Shown piece after piece: positions 7,958 through 17,148 of a stretch of DNA of 20,727 bases. Both the position numbers and the translations under genes were made by a program. This DNA comes from Pseudomonas sp. (GTDB taxonomy: Bacteria; Pseudomonadota; Gammaproteobacteria; Pseudomonadales; Pseudomonadaceae). A model generated the notes under the pieces. It was given only the letters and a program-made list of their open reading frames with translations, was not told the DNA's origin and searched no databases. The stretch covers positions 1 through 20,727 of the forward strand of contig JAPLSD010000027.1 of the NCBI GenBank assembly GCA_026398835.1, read 5' to 3'. Each line of letters opens with the position of its first letter. Position 1 is the first letter of the stretch.

Positions 7958-8034
7958 GCACTCGTAGCTCAGCTGGATAGAGTACTCGGCTACGAACCGA
8001 GCGGTCACAGGTTCGAATCCTGTCGAGTGCACCA
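7958..8034 (+). tRNA. tRNA-Arg(ACG), copy 1
   Basis: A complete 77-nt tRNA with encoded CCA. The acceptor stem pairs GCACTCG with CGAGTGC. The anticodon loop CTACGAA has ACG at 7992-7994, a tRNA whose A34 is normally deaminated to inosine by TadA to read CGU, CGC and CGA. It is the first of two copies transcribed together; the 72-base spacer to the second holds a small hairpin (AACCAG/CTGGTT, 8073-8091). Confidence 0.98.
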
Positions 8035-8106
8035 TTTAAGGGTTGTTTGCAGTAATGTGAGCAACTTGCTTCAACCAGTTGTGATCTGGTTTATCAAACA
8101 CAAAAT

Positions 8107-8183
8107 GCACTCGTAGCTCAGCTGGATAGAGTACTCGGCTACGAACCGAGCGGTCACAGGTTCGAATCCTGTCGAGTGCACCA
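8107..8183 (+). tRNA. tRNA-Arg(ACG), copy 2
   Basis: Identical over all 77 bases to the copy at 7958, offset by 149 bases; anticodon ACG at 8141-8143. I see no promoter of its own, so it is probably processed from the same precursor, which ends at the terminator immediately downstream. Confidence 0.98.
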
Positions 8184-8193
8184 AACATGAAAA

Positions 8194-8229
8194 GCGCCCC
8201 AAGCTTAACGGCTCGGGGCGTTTTTTTTT
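8194..8229 (+). terminator. Rho-independent terminator after the tRNA genes
   Basis: CGCCCC (8195-8200) pairs with GGGGCG (8215-8220); an inner AGC/GCT extends the stem around a small internal mismatch. Nine T follow (8221-8229). Confidence 0.9.
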
Positions 8230-8493
8230 GTGTGCTTTTTATGGGGAGATTGGCACTGTCATTATGTCGGCCGTGCAAATCTGAAGCTCTCGCATCCAGA
8301 TGCATCTGTGATGCGCTACAGCAGTCTCGCAAGCCTCCCTGAGTACTCACGCGTAGTACGTCAACAAAAGCCCTCAGCGTTCGTAACAGAAGGGCGCAGC
8401 GCGCTTGAGGGGGAGTACTCGGCCAATACCTCAAATATTCCGAGCGGTTATCCGTCCACCTCCAGAACAATTTAAAAATCCTGTGCTACAGGC
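8230..8493. other. Gene-free stretch with an extended inverted repeat
   Basis: I see no convincing gene between the tRNA terminator and the terminator of the efflux operon. The main structure is an imperfect inverted repeat at 8341-8420. Its outer arms are GAGTACTC (8341-8348 and 8413-8420), and its inner arms are CCCTCAGCG (8371-8379) against a sequence ending TTGAGGG (8405-8411). No promoter or U-tract terminator on the plus strand supports an RNA gene. Confidence 0.5.
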
Positions 8494-8530
8494 AAAAAAA
8501 ATCCGGAATCTTTATCGGATTCCGGATTTT
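8494..8530 (-). terminator. Rho-independent terminator of the emhABC operon
   Basis: AAAATCCGGAATC (8498-8510) pairs with GATTCCGGATTTT (8518-8530). Read on the minus strand the hairpin ends in a run of eight T (8501-8494 region), 74 bases past the emhC stop. On the plus strand the T-run is only four. Confidence 0.88.
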
Positions 8531-8603
8531 CCTGCTGATCAGGGATCGGTCAACACTCCCTGAGTGAGCAGCATTGCACCCAAAGGTGCGTTTGTCTGTG
8601 CTG

Positions 8604-10064
8604 TCAGAAGAGCTTCAGCTTCGGTGCTTCTTCAGGAACCGGCGTGTTCTGCGCGGTTTGTTCGTTCCAGCCGCCACCGAGGGCTTTGTACAAATTGACC
8701 TCGCTGGTCAGCTGCGAAAGACGATCGGCGATCAATGCTTGCTGCGAGGTGAACAACTGGCGCTGGGCATCGAGGAAAGTCAGGTTGCTGTCGACACCGA
8801 TCCGATAACGACGCTCGGCCAGACGGTAGTAATCCTGGTTAGCGCTGACCAGATCATGCTGGGCCTGCAACTGTTCGTTGAAAGTCTGGCGTGCGGCCAG
8901 GCCATCGGAGACTTCCTGGAAGGCGGTCTGGATGGACTTTTCGTACTGTGCCACGGTGATGTCTTTCTGTATTTTCGAGTTATCCAGGCTCGCTCTCAGG
9001 CTGCCGGCATTGAAAATCGGCAGATTGATTTGCGGCTGGAACAACCAGGTCCCTGAACCACCTTTGAACAGACCGGACAGGTCCGGGCTCGCGGTACCGG
9101 CGTTGGCTGTCAGGCTGATGCTCGGGAAGAACGCTGCCCGTGCCGCGCCGATGTTGGCGTTGGCAGCCTTGAGCTTGTGTTCGGCTTCAAGGATGTCTGG
9201 GCGGCGCTGTAGCAGGTCAGAAGGCAGACCGGCGGGTACTTCACTCATCAGGTCATCGGCCAGCGGTTGACCGCCCGGCAGGTTGGCCGGAACCCCGGTG
9301 CCCAGTAACAGCGTGAGGCTGTTTTCGTCCTGTGCTACCAGACGGGTATAACGCGCCAATTGCACCCGTGCGTTTTCCACGGAAGTGCGCGACTGGCTCA
9401 GGTCGAGCGCCGAGGCCACACCGACTTCGTTACTGCGTGCGGTGAGTTTGTAGCTCTGCTCGAAGGTCCCCAGGGTTTCCTTGGTCAGCTGCAGCAGTTC
9501 CTTGTCGGCCTGCCAGGTCAGGTAGGCGTTGGCCACGCTGGCCACCAGGCTGATCTGAGTGCTGCGACGTGCTTCTTCGGTGGCGAAGTACGTTTGCAGC
9601 GCTTGCTCGCTGAGGCTGCGAACCCGACCGAACAGGTCCAGCTCATAGGCGCTGATTCCCAGCGTCGCCGAGTACTGGCTGGTGATGCGTTCTGCGCCGG
9701 TTTGCGACAGGCTCGCCGGAGTACGTTGACGGCTACCGCTGCCGGTCGCGGACACGGCCGGGAACAGGTCGGCGCGCTGGATACGGTACTGAGCCGCAAA
9801 GGCGTCGATATTCAGGGCTGCGACACGCAGGTCGCGGTTGTTCACCAGAGCGGTCTGAATCAGCTGTTGCAGTGCCGGGTCATGGAAAAACTGCTTCCAG
9901 CCTTGTTCAGCGGCCGCCCTGTTGGCGGCCTCGGCCGGCGAGTACGCAGGACCTTGCGGGTACTGCGCCGCGACCGGCGCTTCTGGCTGCTTATAATCAG
10001 GTATCAGCGAGCAACCACCCAGCACGAACGCGGTAATTGCTAAGGAAAGTAGCGACTTGCTCAT
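8604..10064 (-). CDS. emhC: Outer membrane efflux channel lipoprotein, OprM/TtgC/EmhC family
   Basis: This is the trimeric TolC-like duct of a tripartite RND pump, carrying substrates from the periplasm across the outer membrane. The 486-residue precursor has a lipoprotein signal with lipobox LGGC (Cys18). Two OEP repeats follow, with family blocks such as [60 protein letters not shown] and [22 protein letters not shown]. The ending YKALGGGW is typical. Start and emhB stop overlap by four bases (ATGA at 10064-10061), implying translational coupling. It matches my memory of P. putida TtgC closely; the emh name follows the P. fluorescens literature, so ttgC or oprM would be equally fair. Confidence 0.95.
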   Translation of the reverse strand: MSKSLLSLAITAFVLGGCSLIPDYKQPEAPVAAQYPQGPAYSPAEAANRAAAEQGWKQFFHDPALQQLIQTALVNNRDLRVAALNIDAFAAQYRIQRADLFPAVSATGSGSRQRTPASLSQTGAERITSQYSATLGISAYELDLFGRVRSLSEQALQTYFATEEARRSTQISLVASVANAYLTWQADKELLQLTKETLGTFEQSYKLTARSNEVGVASALDLSQSRTSVENARVQLARYTRLVAQDENSLTLLLGTGVPANLPGGQPLADDLMSEVPAGLPSDLLQRRPDILEAEHKLKAANANIGAARAAFFPSISLTANAGTASPDLSGLFKGGSGTWLFQPQINLPIFNAGSLRASLDNSKIQKDITVAQYEKSIQTAFQEVSDGLAARQTFNEQLQAQHDLVSANQDYYRLAERRYRIGVDSNLTFLDAQRQLFTSQQALIADRLSQLTSEVNLYKALGGGWNEQTAQNTPVPEEAPKLKLF

Positions 10065-13000
10065 TGGCCAGCCTCGTTTGCAGTTTCAATTGTGTCGGGT
10101 TCTTCCGCGGTTTTTCTTTGGCCCATGGAGGACACGGTGACAAAGAACAGCGGGACCCAGAAGATCGCCAGAACAGTCGCGGTGATCATACCGCCAATAA
10201 CACCGGTGCCGATCGCGTGCTGGCTGCCCGAGCCTGCGCCCGTGGAGATTGCCAGTGGCACCACGCCGAGCACGAATGCCAGCGAGGTCATGACGATCGG
10301 TCGCAGACGCATCCGGCAGGCTTCAATGGCCGCATCAGTCAGGCTGCGTCCCTGATGATGCAACTCCTTGGCAAACTCGACGATCAGAATGGCGTTTTTC
10401 GATGCCAGACCGATGGTCGTCAACAAGCCCACCTGGAAGTACACGTCGTTGGACAAGCCGCGCAGGCTGGTAGCGAGCAGGGCACCGATAATCCCCAGCG
10501 GAACCACCAGCATGACCGCGATCGGAATCGACCAGCTTTCGTACAGTGCCGCCAGGCAGAGGAAGACCATCAGCAGAGACAGCGCATACAGCGCCGGCGC
10601 TTGCGAGCCAGACAGACGCTCCTCGTAGGACAGGCCAGTCCAGGAAATACCGACACCCGCTGGCAGTTTCTTGGCCAGGGCCTCGACTTCGGCCATGGCT
10701 TCACCGGTACTGTAGCCGGGCGCCGGGGCACCGAGGATTTCGATGGCTTCGACACCGTTGTAGCGTGACAGTTTGGGTGCGCCGTAAATCCACTCACCCT
10801 TGGCGAAAGCCGAGAACGGGACCATGGTGCCGCTAGCGTTGCGTACGAACCATTTCTTGATGTCTTCGGGGCTCATGCGGGAGCCGGGTTGACCTTGTAT
10901 AAAGACCTTCTTCACACGACCACGGTCGATGAAGTCGTTGACATAACTACTGCCCAGTCCGATCGACAGGGTGGTGTTGATGTCCGTCATTGTCAGGCCC
11001 AGGGCGCTGGCGCGTTCGTCGTCGATAGTCAGTTGGTACTGCGGTTCGTCGTTCAGGCCGTTCGGACGCACCTGCGAGAGCACTTTGCTTTGCGCGGCCA
11101 TTCCCAGGAACTGGTTACGTGCTGCCATTAGCTTGTCGTGACCGATACCGGCACGGTCCTGCAGGAATACGTCGAAACCGGTGGCGTTACCCAGCTCCAG
11201 TACCGCCGGTGGCGCAAAAGCGAACACCATGGCGTCACGGAAGGTGAAGAAGTGCTGTTGAGCACGGGCCGCGACCTTGAACACGCTGTTGTCGGCGTTA
11301 CGTTCGTCCCATGGCTTGAGCATGATGAAGGCCATACCCGAGCTTTGGCCACGACCGGCGAAGTTGAAGCCGGTCACGGTAAACACGGACGCTACGGCAT
11401 CACCTTCACCGCCATCCTTGCCGGGACGCAGCAGAAACTCGCGCATTTCATCCACGACCACCTGGGAGCGCTGGGCGCTGGAGCCGGCCGGGGTTTGTAC
11501 CTGGGCGAAGAGTACGCCCTGGTCTTCTTCGGGCAGGAACGCGGTTGGAATACGGGTGAATAGCCAGATCATGCCGACCACAATGACCAGGTAGGCCAGC
11601 ATGTATGGAGCCTTGTACTTGAGCATGTTGCCAACACCGCGCTCGTAGCTTTTGACGCCACGGTCGAAGTTGCGGTTGAACCAGCCGAAGAAGCCGCGTT
11701 TCGGTACACCGTGCTCGCCTTTCGGAATCGCCTTGAGCATGGTTGCGCAGAGCGCAGGGGTGAAGATCAGGGCGACCAATACCGACAGCGCCATGGCCGA
11801 CACGATGGTGATTGAGAACTGCTTGTAGATCACGCCTGTGGAGCCGCTGAAGAACGCCATCGGCAGCAGTACCGCCGACAGAACCAGGGCAATACCGACC
11901 AGTGCACCCTGGATCTGGCCCATGGATTTCTTGGTGGCTTCCTTGGGCGACAGTCCTTCCTCGCTCATCACCCGTTCGACGTTCTCCACCACGACGATGG
12001 CGTCGTCCACCAGCAAGCCGATGGCCAGCACCATACCGAACATGGTCAGGGTGTTGATGCTGAATCCGAACGCCGCGAGGATCCCGAACGTACCCAGTAG
12101 AACCACCGGTACGGTCATGGTAGTGATGACGGTAGCGCGGAAGTTTTGCAGGAACAGGAACATCACCAGGAACACCAGCACGATCGCTTCGACCAAGGTG
12201 TGAACCACGCCTTTGATCGACTCGGTCACCACGGGCGTTGTGTCGTACGGGAACACCACTTCCATGCCTTCAGGGAAGAATGGCTTGAGGTCGTCGACAG
12301 TCTTGCGCAGGGCCTTGGCGGTATCGAGGGCGTTGGCGCCGGTTGCCAGTTTCACCGCGAGACCGGAGGCTGGGGCGCCGTTGAACTGGGCGTTGATGCT
12401 GTAGTTCTCACCACCCAAGCCGACGTCAGCGACGTCTTTCAAGCGCACCTGGGAGCCGTCCTTGTTGACCTTGAGCAGGATTTCCTTGAACTGCTCGGCC
12501 GTTTGCAGGCGGGTCTTGCCAATGATCGTGGCGTTCAATTGCTGGCCGGGCAGGGCAGGCAAGCCGCCGAGCTGGCCGGAAGACACCTGGACGTTCTGGG
12601 CGGCAATGGCAGTTTTGACGTCCACCGGGGTCATGTTGTAGTTGTTCAACTTGGCCGGGTCTAGCCAGATACGCATGGCGTACTGGGCACCGAACACCTG
12701 GAAGTCACCGACACCCGCTGTCCGCGAAATCGGGTCCTGCATGTTGGACACGATGTAGTTGGACAGGTCGTCCTTGGTCATGCTGCCGTCGCGCGACACC
12801 ACGCCGATCACCAGCAGGAAGTTTTTCACTGCCTTGGTCACGCGTATGCCCTGTTGCTGCACTTCTTGCGGCAGCAGCGGGGTGGCCAGGTTCAGTTTGT
12901 TCTGGACCTGAACCTGGGCGGTATCGGAGCTGGTGCCTTGTTCGAAGGTCGCGGTGATGGTCATGGTGCCGTCGGAGTTACTCTCCGAGGACACATAACG

Positions 13001-13225
13001 CAGGTTGTCGATACCGTTGAGCTGCTGCTCGATCACCTGCACCACGGTGTCCTGCACGGTCTGTGCAGAAGCGCCTGGGTAGGTCACGGAGATGGCGATC
13101 GCAGGAGGCGCAATGCTCGGGTACTGGTTGATCGGTAGTTTGAGGATCGATAGAGCCCCGACCAACATGATCACCAGGGCAATTACCCAGGCGAAAATCG
13201 GACGGTCGATAAAAAATTTCGACAT
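10061..13225 (-). CDS. emhB: RND multidrug efflux inner membrane transporter, MexB/TtgB/EmhB family
   Basis: A 1054-residue proton-driven HAE1 pump with 12 membrane segments and two large periplasmic loops. It begins [21 protein letters not shown]. The proton-relay aspartates D407/D408 are in [13 protein letters not shown] and the partner lysine is K943 ([23 protein letters not shown]). Binding-pocket phenylalanines F136 (KNFLLVIG) and F178 (GDFQVFGA) are kept, as is the [12 protein letters not shown] segment. A short glycine/aspartate-rich stretch ([10 protein letters not shown], near 600) is a little longer than in AcrB as I recall it. Only three bases separate the emhA stop from the ATG at 13225, and GGGGAG within the end of emhA serves as ribosome binding site. 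Relatives export aromatic hydrocarbons and several antibiotics; the substrates here are inferred. Confidence 0.97.
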   Translation of the reverse strand: MSKFFIDRPIFAWVIALVIMLVGALSILKLPINQYPSIAPPAIAISVTYPGASAQTVQDTVVQVIEQQLNGIDNLRYVSSESNSDGTMTITATFEQGTSSDTAQVQVQNKLNLATPLLPQEVQQQGIRVTKAVKNFLLVIGVVSRDGSMTKDDLSNYIVSNMQDPISRTAGVGDFQVFGAQYAMRIWLDPAKLNNYNMTPVDVKTAIAAQNVQVSSGQLGGLPALPGQQLNATIIGKTRLQTAEQFKEILLKVNKDGSQVRLKDVADVGLGGENYSINAQFNGAPASGLAVKLATGANALDTAKALRKTVDDLKPFFPEGMEVVFPYDTTPVVTESIKGVVHTLVEAIVLVFLVMFLFLQNFRATVITTMTVPVVLLGTFGILAAFGFSINTLTMFGMVLAIGLLVDDAIVVVENVERVMSEEGLSPKEATKKSMGQIQGALVGIALVLSAVLLPMAFFSGSTGVIYKQFSITIVSAMALSVLVALIFTPALCATMLKAIPKGEHGVPKRGFFGWFNRNFDRGVKSYERGVGNMLKYKAPYMLAYLVIVVGMIWLFTRIPTAFLPEEDQGVLFAQVQTPAGSSAQRSQVVVDEMREFLLRPGKDGGEGDAVASVFTVTGFNFAGRGQSSGMAFIMLKPWDERNADNSVFKVAARAQQHFFTFRDAMVFAFAPPAVLELGNATGFDVFLQDRAGIGHDKLMAARNQFLGMAAQSKVLSQVRPNGLNDEPQYQLTIDDERASALGLTMTDINTTLSIGLGSSYVNDFIDRGRVKKVFIQGQPGSRMSPEDIKKWFVRNASGTMVPFSAFAKGEWIYGAPKLSRYNGVEAIEILGAPAPGYSTGEAMAEVEALAKKLPAGVGISWTGLSYEERLSGSQAPALYALSLLMVFLCLAALYESWSIPIAVMLVVPLGIIGALLATSLRGLSNDVYFQVGLLTTIGLASKNAILIVEFAKELHHQGRSLTDAAIEACRMRLRPIVMTSLAFVLGVVPLAISTGAGSGSQHAIGTGVIGGMITATVLAIFWVPLFFVTVSSMGQRKTAEEPDTIETANEAGQ

Positions 13226-13228
13226 GAT

Positions 13229-14386
13229 TTACTCCCCTTTGCCGCCTGCAGCATTGTTTGATGCCTGTGCAGGGGACGGGTTTTTCTCCGCAACGTTGGT
13301 CGCTTCGCTGGCCTTGACTTCAATGCCAGGTTTGACGAATTGCAGGCCTTCGGTGATCAGACGATCGCCAGCCTTCAAGCCATCCTCGATCAGCCATTGA
13401 CTGCCGACGGTGCGGCTGGCCTTGAGGTGACGCAGTTCGACCTTGTTGTCCGGGCCGACCACCAGCGCCGTCGGAGTCCCTTTCAGGTCGCGAGTCACGC
13501 CTTGTTGCGGGGCGAGAATCGCGGCTGCGTTCACACCGGTCTGCAACTGCGCGTGGACAAACATGCCTGGCAGCAGGGTGTGATCGGGGTTCGGGAACAC
13601 GGCACGCAGGGTCACGGAGCCGGTCGTTTCGTTGACCGAGACTTCAGAGAACTCCAGTTTGCCTTCTTGCTTGTATTGGCTGCCGTCTTCCAGGGTCAGC
13701 TTGACCATGGCCGCATTGTCGCCGGCCTTTTGCAGGCGACCGCTTTCCAGTTCGCGGCGCAGCTCGAGCAGCTCTACCGATGACTGAGTAACGTCGACGT
13801 AGATCGGGTCGAGTTGCTGAATCACCGCCATGGCGTCGGTCTGACCGTTGCTGACCAGCGCACCTTCAGTGACCGAAGAGCGGCCGATGCGCCCGGACAG
13901 TGGCGCCAGCACTTTGGTGTAGCGCAGGTTGATCTGTGCGCTTTGCAGGCTGGCTTCCGATTGCAAACGATTGGCGACGGCAGTGTCGTATTCCTGACGG
14001 CTTACGGCTTGCTCGCTGACCAGCTGTTTATAGCGATCGGTAATCGACTTGGTCGACTGCAGGTTGGCTTCGGCGCTTTTCAAGGTGGCTTCATAGACCG
14101 ACGGATCGATCTGATACAGCTGTTGGCCGGCCTTGACGTCGCCGCCTTCCTTGAACAGACGCTTGAGAATGATGCCGTTGACCTGAGGGCGGACTTCCGC
14201 CATGCGGTACGCCGTTGTGCGGCCCGGAAGCTCGGATGTCAGGGTAAAGGCTTGAGGTTGTAGGGTAACGACGCCGACCTGAGGGGCTTGTGGAGCAGGT
14301 GCTGCCTCTTCCTTTTTACATCCGCTGAGCAGCGATGCCAAGGCGACGGCGGTAACCAGAGCGGTAACAGCTGGCTTGAATTGCAT
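13229..14386 (-). CDS. emhA: RND efflux periplasmic adaptor lipoprotein, MexA/TtgA/EmhA family
   Basis: The membrane-fusion subunit joins the inner membrane pump to the outer membrane channel. I place the start at 14386 (MQFKPAVTALVTAVALASLLSGC), giving 385 residues; longer in-frame extension to 14665 would run through the promoter and operator. GAGGA precedes the ATG by about five bases. The lipobox LSGC puts the lipidated Cys at 23. The lipoyl/hairpin region spans about 60-200 (RPQVNGIILKRLFKEGGDVKAGQQLYQIDPSVYEATL, then the helical hairpin and RYTKVLAPLSGRIGRSSVTEGALVSNG). The beta-barrel and membrane-proximal domains follow (LLPGMFVHAQL). It is the first gene of emhABC, transcribed divergently from emhR. 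Confidence 0.95.
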   Translation of the reverse strand: MQFKPAVTALVTAVALASLLSGCKKEEAAPAPQAPQVGVVTLQPQAFTLTSELPGRTTAYRMAEVRPQVNGIILKRLFKEGGDVKAGQQLYQIDPSVYEATLKSAEANLQSTKSITDRYKQLVSEQAVSRQEYDTAVANRLQSEASLQSAQINLRYTKVLAPLSGRIGRSSVTEGALVSNGQTDAMAVIQQLDPIYVDVTQSSVELLELRRELESGRLQKAGDNAAMVKLTLEDGSQYKQEGKLEFSEVSVNETTGSVTLRAVFPNPDHTLLPGMFVHAQLQTGVNAAAILAPQQGVTRDLKGTPTALVVGPDNKVELRHLKASRTVGSQWLIEDGLKAGDRLITEGLQFVKPGIEVKASEATNVAEKNPSPAQASNNAAGGKGE

Positions 14387-14474
14387 GAAAATCCTCGGGT
14401 CAGGCGCGCAAAATGCGCACAAGAAAGGTGGAAAGGTAAAAAAATTCGCTGGCTGGATAAGTAGCTTGCTAAGT

Positions 14475-14504
14475 AATATACTTACGTTCATGGTTGTTTG
14501 TAAA
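14475..14504 (-). promoter_or_regulatory. emhABC promoter overlapped by a TtgR/EmhR-type operator
   Basis: On the minus strand TTTACA (14504-14499) and TATATT (14480-14475) form -35 and -10 elements with an 18-base spacer. The whole 30-bp interval is, from memory, almost identical to the P. putida TtgR operator in the ttgA-ttgR gap (same TTTACAAACAACCATGAA core, one base different just after it). The pseudo-palindrome has TTAC (14482-14485) opposed to GTAA (14500-14503). Binding here would block RNA polymerase at emhA. The divergent emhR promoter probably also lies within 14490-14525 but is less clear. Confidence 0.85.
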
Positions 14505-14648
14505 CCTTGACTAAGTACTGATCCCGTTACAAGAGTCGTTAAAGGTGTGAATTTTAGGCCGGGGACGAAACCCAACAGACTTCGCCCCATATTTATCCAG
14601 ATGTTCTTCAAAACGTCGCTGAAGTATTCCGATTGAGGTTGTACTGCC

Positions 14649-15281
14649 ATGGTCCGTCGTACCAAAGAGGAAGCTCAAGAAACCCGCAGCCAGATACTCG
14701 AGGCTGCAGAGAGGGCCTTTTATGAGCGCGGTGTGGCGCGTACCACGCTGGCGGACATCGCGGCGCTGGCCGGCGTCACGCGTGGGGCCATTTACTGGCA
14801 TTTCAGCAACAAGGCGGATCTGGTTCAGGCCATGCTCGACACCTTGCATGAGCCGCTGGATGAGATGGCCAAGGCCAGTGAAAATGAAGAGGAGCTCGAC
14901 CCGTTGGGTTGCATGCGCAAGCTGCTGATTCATTTGTTTCATCAAGTTGCCCTGGACCCGAAGACCCGACGCATTAATGAGATTCTGTTTCATAAGTGCG
15001 AATTCACTGATGAGATGTGCGATCTGCGTCAGCAGCGACGCATCGCCAGCCTGGATTGCAATGTGCGTATCGGTCTGGCGTTGCGCAATGCGGTGAACCG
15101 GGGCCAGCTTCCCGATAATCTCGATACGGCCCGTGCTGCGATCAGTATGCACGCGTTCATCGACGGCATCCTTTACCAATGGCTGTTGGCTCCTGACAGC
15201 TTTCAACTGCACACAGAAGCAGAGCGTTGGGTCGATACCGGATTGGATATGCTGCGCTTGAGCCCTAGTCTGCGCAATTAA
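14649..15281 (+). CDS. emhR: TetR-family efflux repressor, TtgR/EmhR type
   Basis: This 210-residue repressor has the N-terminal helix-turn-helix ([28 protein letters not shown], about 31-58) and a C-terminal ligand-binding and dimer domain. Length and sequence ([45 protein letters not shown]) place it with TtgR of P. putida. TtgR releases its operator when it binds plant phenolics, antibiotics or solvents. At the positions that contact ligand in TtgR (N110, H114, R176), an ungapped comparison gives N110, F114 and Y176 here. It is divergent from emhABC, with a 262-base gap containing the operator. A GAGG site lies about a dozen bases before the ATG. Confidence 0.94.
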   Translation: MVRRTKEEAQETRSQILEAAERAFYERGVARTTLADIAALAGVTRGAIYWHFSNKADLVQAMLDTLHEPLDEMAKASENEEELDPLGCMRKLLIHLFHQVALDPKTRRINEILFHKCEFTDEMCDLRQQRRIASLDCNVRIGLALRNAVNRGQLPDNLDTARAAISMHAFIDGILYQWLLAPDSFQLHTEAERWVDTGLDMLRLSPSLRN

Positions 15282-15322
15282 GACAAAATGCGTAATTGAA
15301 TCCAGTTGTGTCAATACCTAAG

Positions 15323-15357
15323 GCAAGCGAAGATCAATCGTTCGTTTGCTTTGTTTC
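15323..15357 (+). terminator. Possible terminator after emhR
   Basis: GCAAGCGAA (15323-15331) pairs with TTCGTTTGC (15341-15349, one G-T) around a 9-base loop and is followed by a broken T-run (TTTGTTT). It lies 41 bases after the emhR stop. It is weaker than the other terminators in the window. Confidence 0.45.
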
Positions 15358-15443
15358 GATAGGGTACCTTTATATACGGGCTAGCGCTGTCTTGATAGGT
15401 AGCGAGCTATGTATTTTGTAGGGGATTTGTTGCGAGTGTGTGA

Positions 15444-16328
15444 ATGAGTGTGAACACCCCGCTGTTCAAGGGAGCTGAGCAACCGGTCAAAGGCATCGCA
15501 CTGATTTGCCTGGCGGTTTTGCTGTTTGCAAGTCACGACACGCTGGCCAAGTACTTGTCGGTGTTTTATCCCATTGTCATGGTGGTGTGGGCGCGTTATG
15601 TGGTGCACACACTGTTGATGCTGGTGATCTTCGTACCGCGCACCGGTTTTTCGGCAGTGGTGCGCACCAAGCGCCCCGGACTCCAGTTTCTCCGTGCGTT
15701 GTGCCTGATCGGCACCAGCCTGTTCTTCACCACGGGCTTGCGCTATATCCCGCTGGCGGAAGCCACCTCGGTCAACTTTCTCGCCCCTTTGCTGGTCACC
15801 GCACTGTCCGTCCCGCTTCTGGGCGAACAGGTAACGCGTAGCCAATGGTTGGCGGTGCTGGCCGGTTTTGTCGGGGTGTTGATTGTTGTGCGGCCGGGCG
15901 GCGCGCTGTTCACACCAGCGATTTTGCTGCCACTGGGCTCGGCGTTGTGCTTTGGCTTCTATCAATTGTTGACCCGCAAGCTCAGCGGCATCGACAGCCC
16001 GACCACCAGCAACTTTCTTACCGGTATTCTCAACAGTCTGATCATGAGCGCGCTGCTGCCGTTCTTCTGGAGCACGCCAACCCTGATTCACGGTCTGTTT
16101 ATGATCGGCCTGGGCACCTGCGGCATGCTGGGCCACATGCTGCTGACCCAAGCGTTCCGTCATGCTGCTCCCGCGATGCTCGCGCCGTTCAGTTATGGGC
16201 AGATCCTGTTTGCCGGGATGTACGGCTATCTTATCTTTGACCATACGCCAGATACGTTTGCCATTATCGGAATTGCGGTGATTTGCCTGAGTGGTCTGGC
16301 CGTGGCCTGGGGGCAGCGCAAGCGCTAA
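15444..16328 (+). CDS. EamA/DMT-superfamily inner membrane transporter
   Basis: The 294-residue protein is almost wholly hydrophobic, with about ten predicted membrane helices arranged as two EamA repeats (about 17-145 and 155-290). The first helix is GIALICLAVLLFASHDTLAKYL. The repeat-1 block LRYIPLAEATSVNFLAPLLVTALSVPLLGE and the repeat-2 block QAFRHAAPAMLAPFSYGQILFAGMYGYLIF are the typical family motifs. Members export or import small metabolites (amino acids, nucleosides, acyl-carnitine); the substrate cannot be told from sequence. An in-frame stop at 15441-15443 fixes the start at or after 15444. No good ribosome binding site lies at normal distance (AGGGGA is about 20 bases upstream), so expression may be low. 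It is not obviously in an operon with the CoA-transferase genes 119 bases downstream. Confidence 0.88.
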   Translation: MSVNTPLFKGAEQPVKGIALICLAVLLFASHDTLAKYLSVFYPIVMVVWARYVVHTLLMLVIFVPRTGFSAVVRTKRPGLQFLRALCLIGTSLFFTTGLRYIPLAEATSVNFLAPLLVTALSVPLLGEQVTRSQWLAVLAGFVGVLIVVRPGGALFTPAILLPLGSALCFGFYQLLTRKLSGIDSPTTSNFLTGILNSLIMSALLPFFWSTPTLIHGLFMIGLGTCGMLGHMLLTQAFRHAAPAMLAPFSYGQILFAGMYGYLIFDHTPDTFAIIGIAVICLSGLAVAWGQRKR

Positions 16329-16347
16329 GCTGACGAAGTACCGAAAA

Positions 16348-16387
16348 TCGGGGGAGGGCAGTTGCAGATAGCTCTGCCTTCTCCCGA
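16348..16387. other. Strong hairpin between the DMT transporter and the CoA-transferase genes
   Basis: Bases 16348-16361 pair with 16374-16387 over 14 positions (12 Watson-Crick, 2 G-U) with a 12-base loop. Neither strand has a clear T-run after it, so it is a poor intrinsic terminator. It could be a leader structure of the downstream operon or an mRNA 3' end stabiliser. Confidence 0.6.
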
Positions 16388-16447
16388 CCCGAGCAAACAG
16401 GCCGTGGCCGCATGCGTGTGTGTCGTGGTGAATTCGAGGAAGAATAA

Positions 16448-17146
16448 GTGAACAAGATTTACTCGAGTGCTGAATCCGCCCTGCAAGGTCTCGTCGAAGA
16501 CGGCATGACCCTCGCAGTCGGTGGCTTTGGGTTGTGCGGTATTCCTGAAGCCTTGATCGCCGCCTTGCGCGACACCGGCAAGCGCGAGCTGACCGTGATT
16601 AGCAACAACGCAGGCGTCGATGGTTTTGGTCTGGGTCAACTGCTGACCACCCGGCAAATCCGCAAGATGATTTCTTCATACGTTGGCGAGAACAAAGAAT
16701 TCGAGCGCCAGTACCTGGCCGGCGAGCTGGAGCTGGAGTTCACCCCGCAGGGCACTTTGGCGGAAAAACTTCGCGCCGGTGGTGCGGGCATTCCGGCGTT
16801 TTTTACCAAGACCGGTTACGGCACTCTGGTGGCAGAAGGCAAGGAAACTCGTGAGTTCGATGGCGAGTGGTTCGTGATGGAGCGCTCGCTACGCGCCGAC
16901 GTGGCGCTGGTCAAAGCCTGGAAGGCGGACAAGTCGGGCAATCTGTTGTTCAACAAGACAGCTCGCAACTTCAACCCGCTGGCCGCGATGGCGGCGAAAG
17001 TCTGTGTTGTCGAAGTGGAGGAGATCGTTGAGATCGGCGAGCTGGACCCCGATCAGATCCACTTGCCGGGAATCTACGTACAGCGTCTGGTGCTCAACGC
17101 CAGCCCGGAAAAACGCATCGAACAACGCACTGTGCGGAGCGCCTGA
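16448..17146 (+). CDS. 3-oxoacid CoA-transferase, subunit A
   Basis: This is the alpha subunit of a family I CoA-transferase, which moves CoA between acyl donors such as succinyl-CoA and a 3-oxoacid. It has 232 residues, starting at GTG 16448 with GAGGAA seven bases upstream. The family signature [17 protein letters not shown] (about 24-40) is present, as are [64 protein letters not shown] and [11 protein letters not shown]. It resembles ScoA/AtoD and, from memory, P. aeruginosa DhcA (dehydrocarnitine CoA-transferase). Subunit B follows two bases after the stop. The exact acceptor cannot be decided from sequence. No thiolase (atoB) or LysR regulator is adjacent, unlike the P. aeruginosa dhc locus as I recall it. 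Confidence 0.92.
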   Translation: MNKIYSSAESALQGLVEDGMTLAVGGFGLCGIPEALIAALRDTGKRELTVISNNAGVDGFGLGQLLTTRQIRKMISSYVGENKEFERQYLAGELELEFTPQGTLAEKLRAGGAGIPAFFTKTGYGTLVAEGKETREFDGEWFVMERSLRADVALVKAWKADKSGNLLFNKTARNFNPLAAMAAKVCVVEVEEIVEIGELDPDQIHLPGIYVQRLVLNASPEKRIEQRTVRSA

Positions 17147-17148
17147 TC

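Noticed and set aside
8036..8470. Minus-strand 144-codon frame containing [21 protein letters not shown]
   Set aside because: This is the well-known false protein produced by reading the antisense strand of a tRNA gene; it overlaps tRNA-Arg copy 2.
8230..8475. 81-codon plus-strand frame after the tRNA terminator
   Set aside because: It starts inside the terminator flank, lacks a ribosome binding site and shows no family features.
8161..8493. Attachment-site duplication at the 3' end of tRNA-Arg copy 2
   Set aside because: The tRNA 3' end is not repeated downstream in the window and no integrase is present; the two copies are whole tandem genes.
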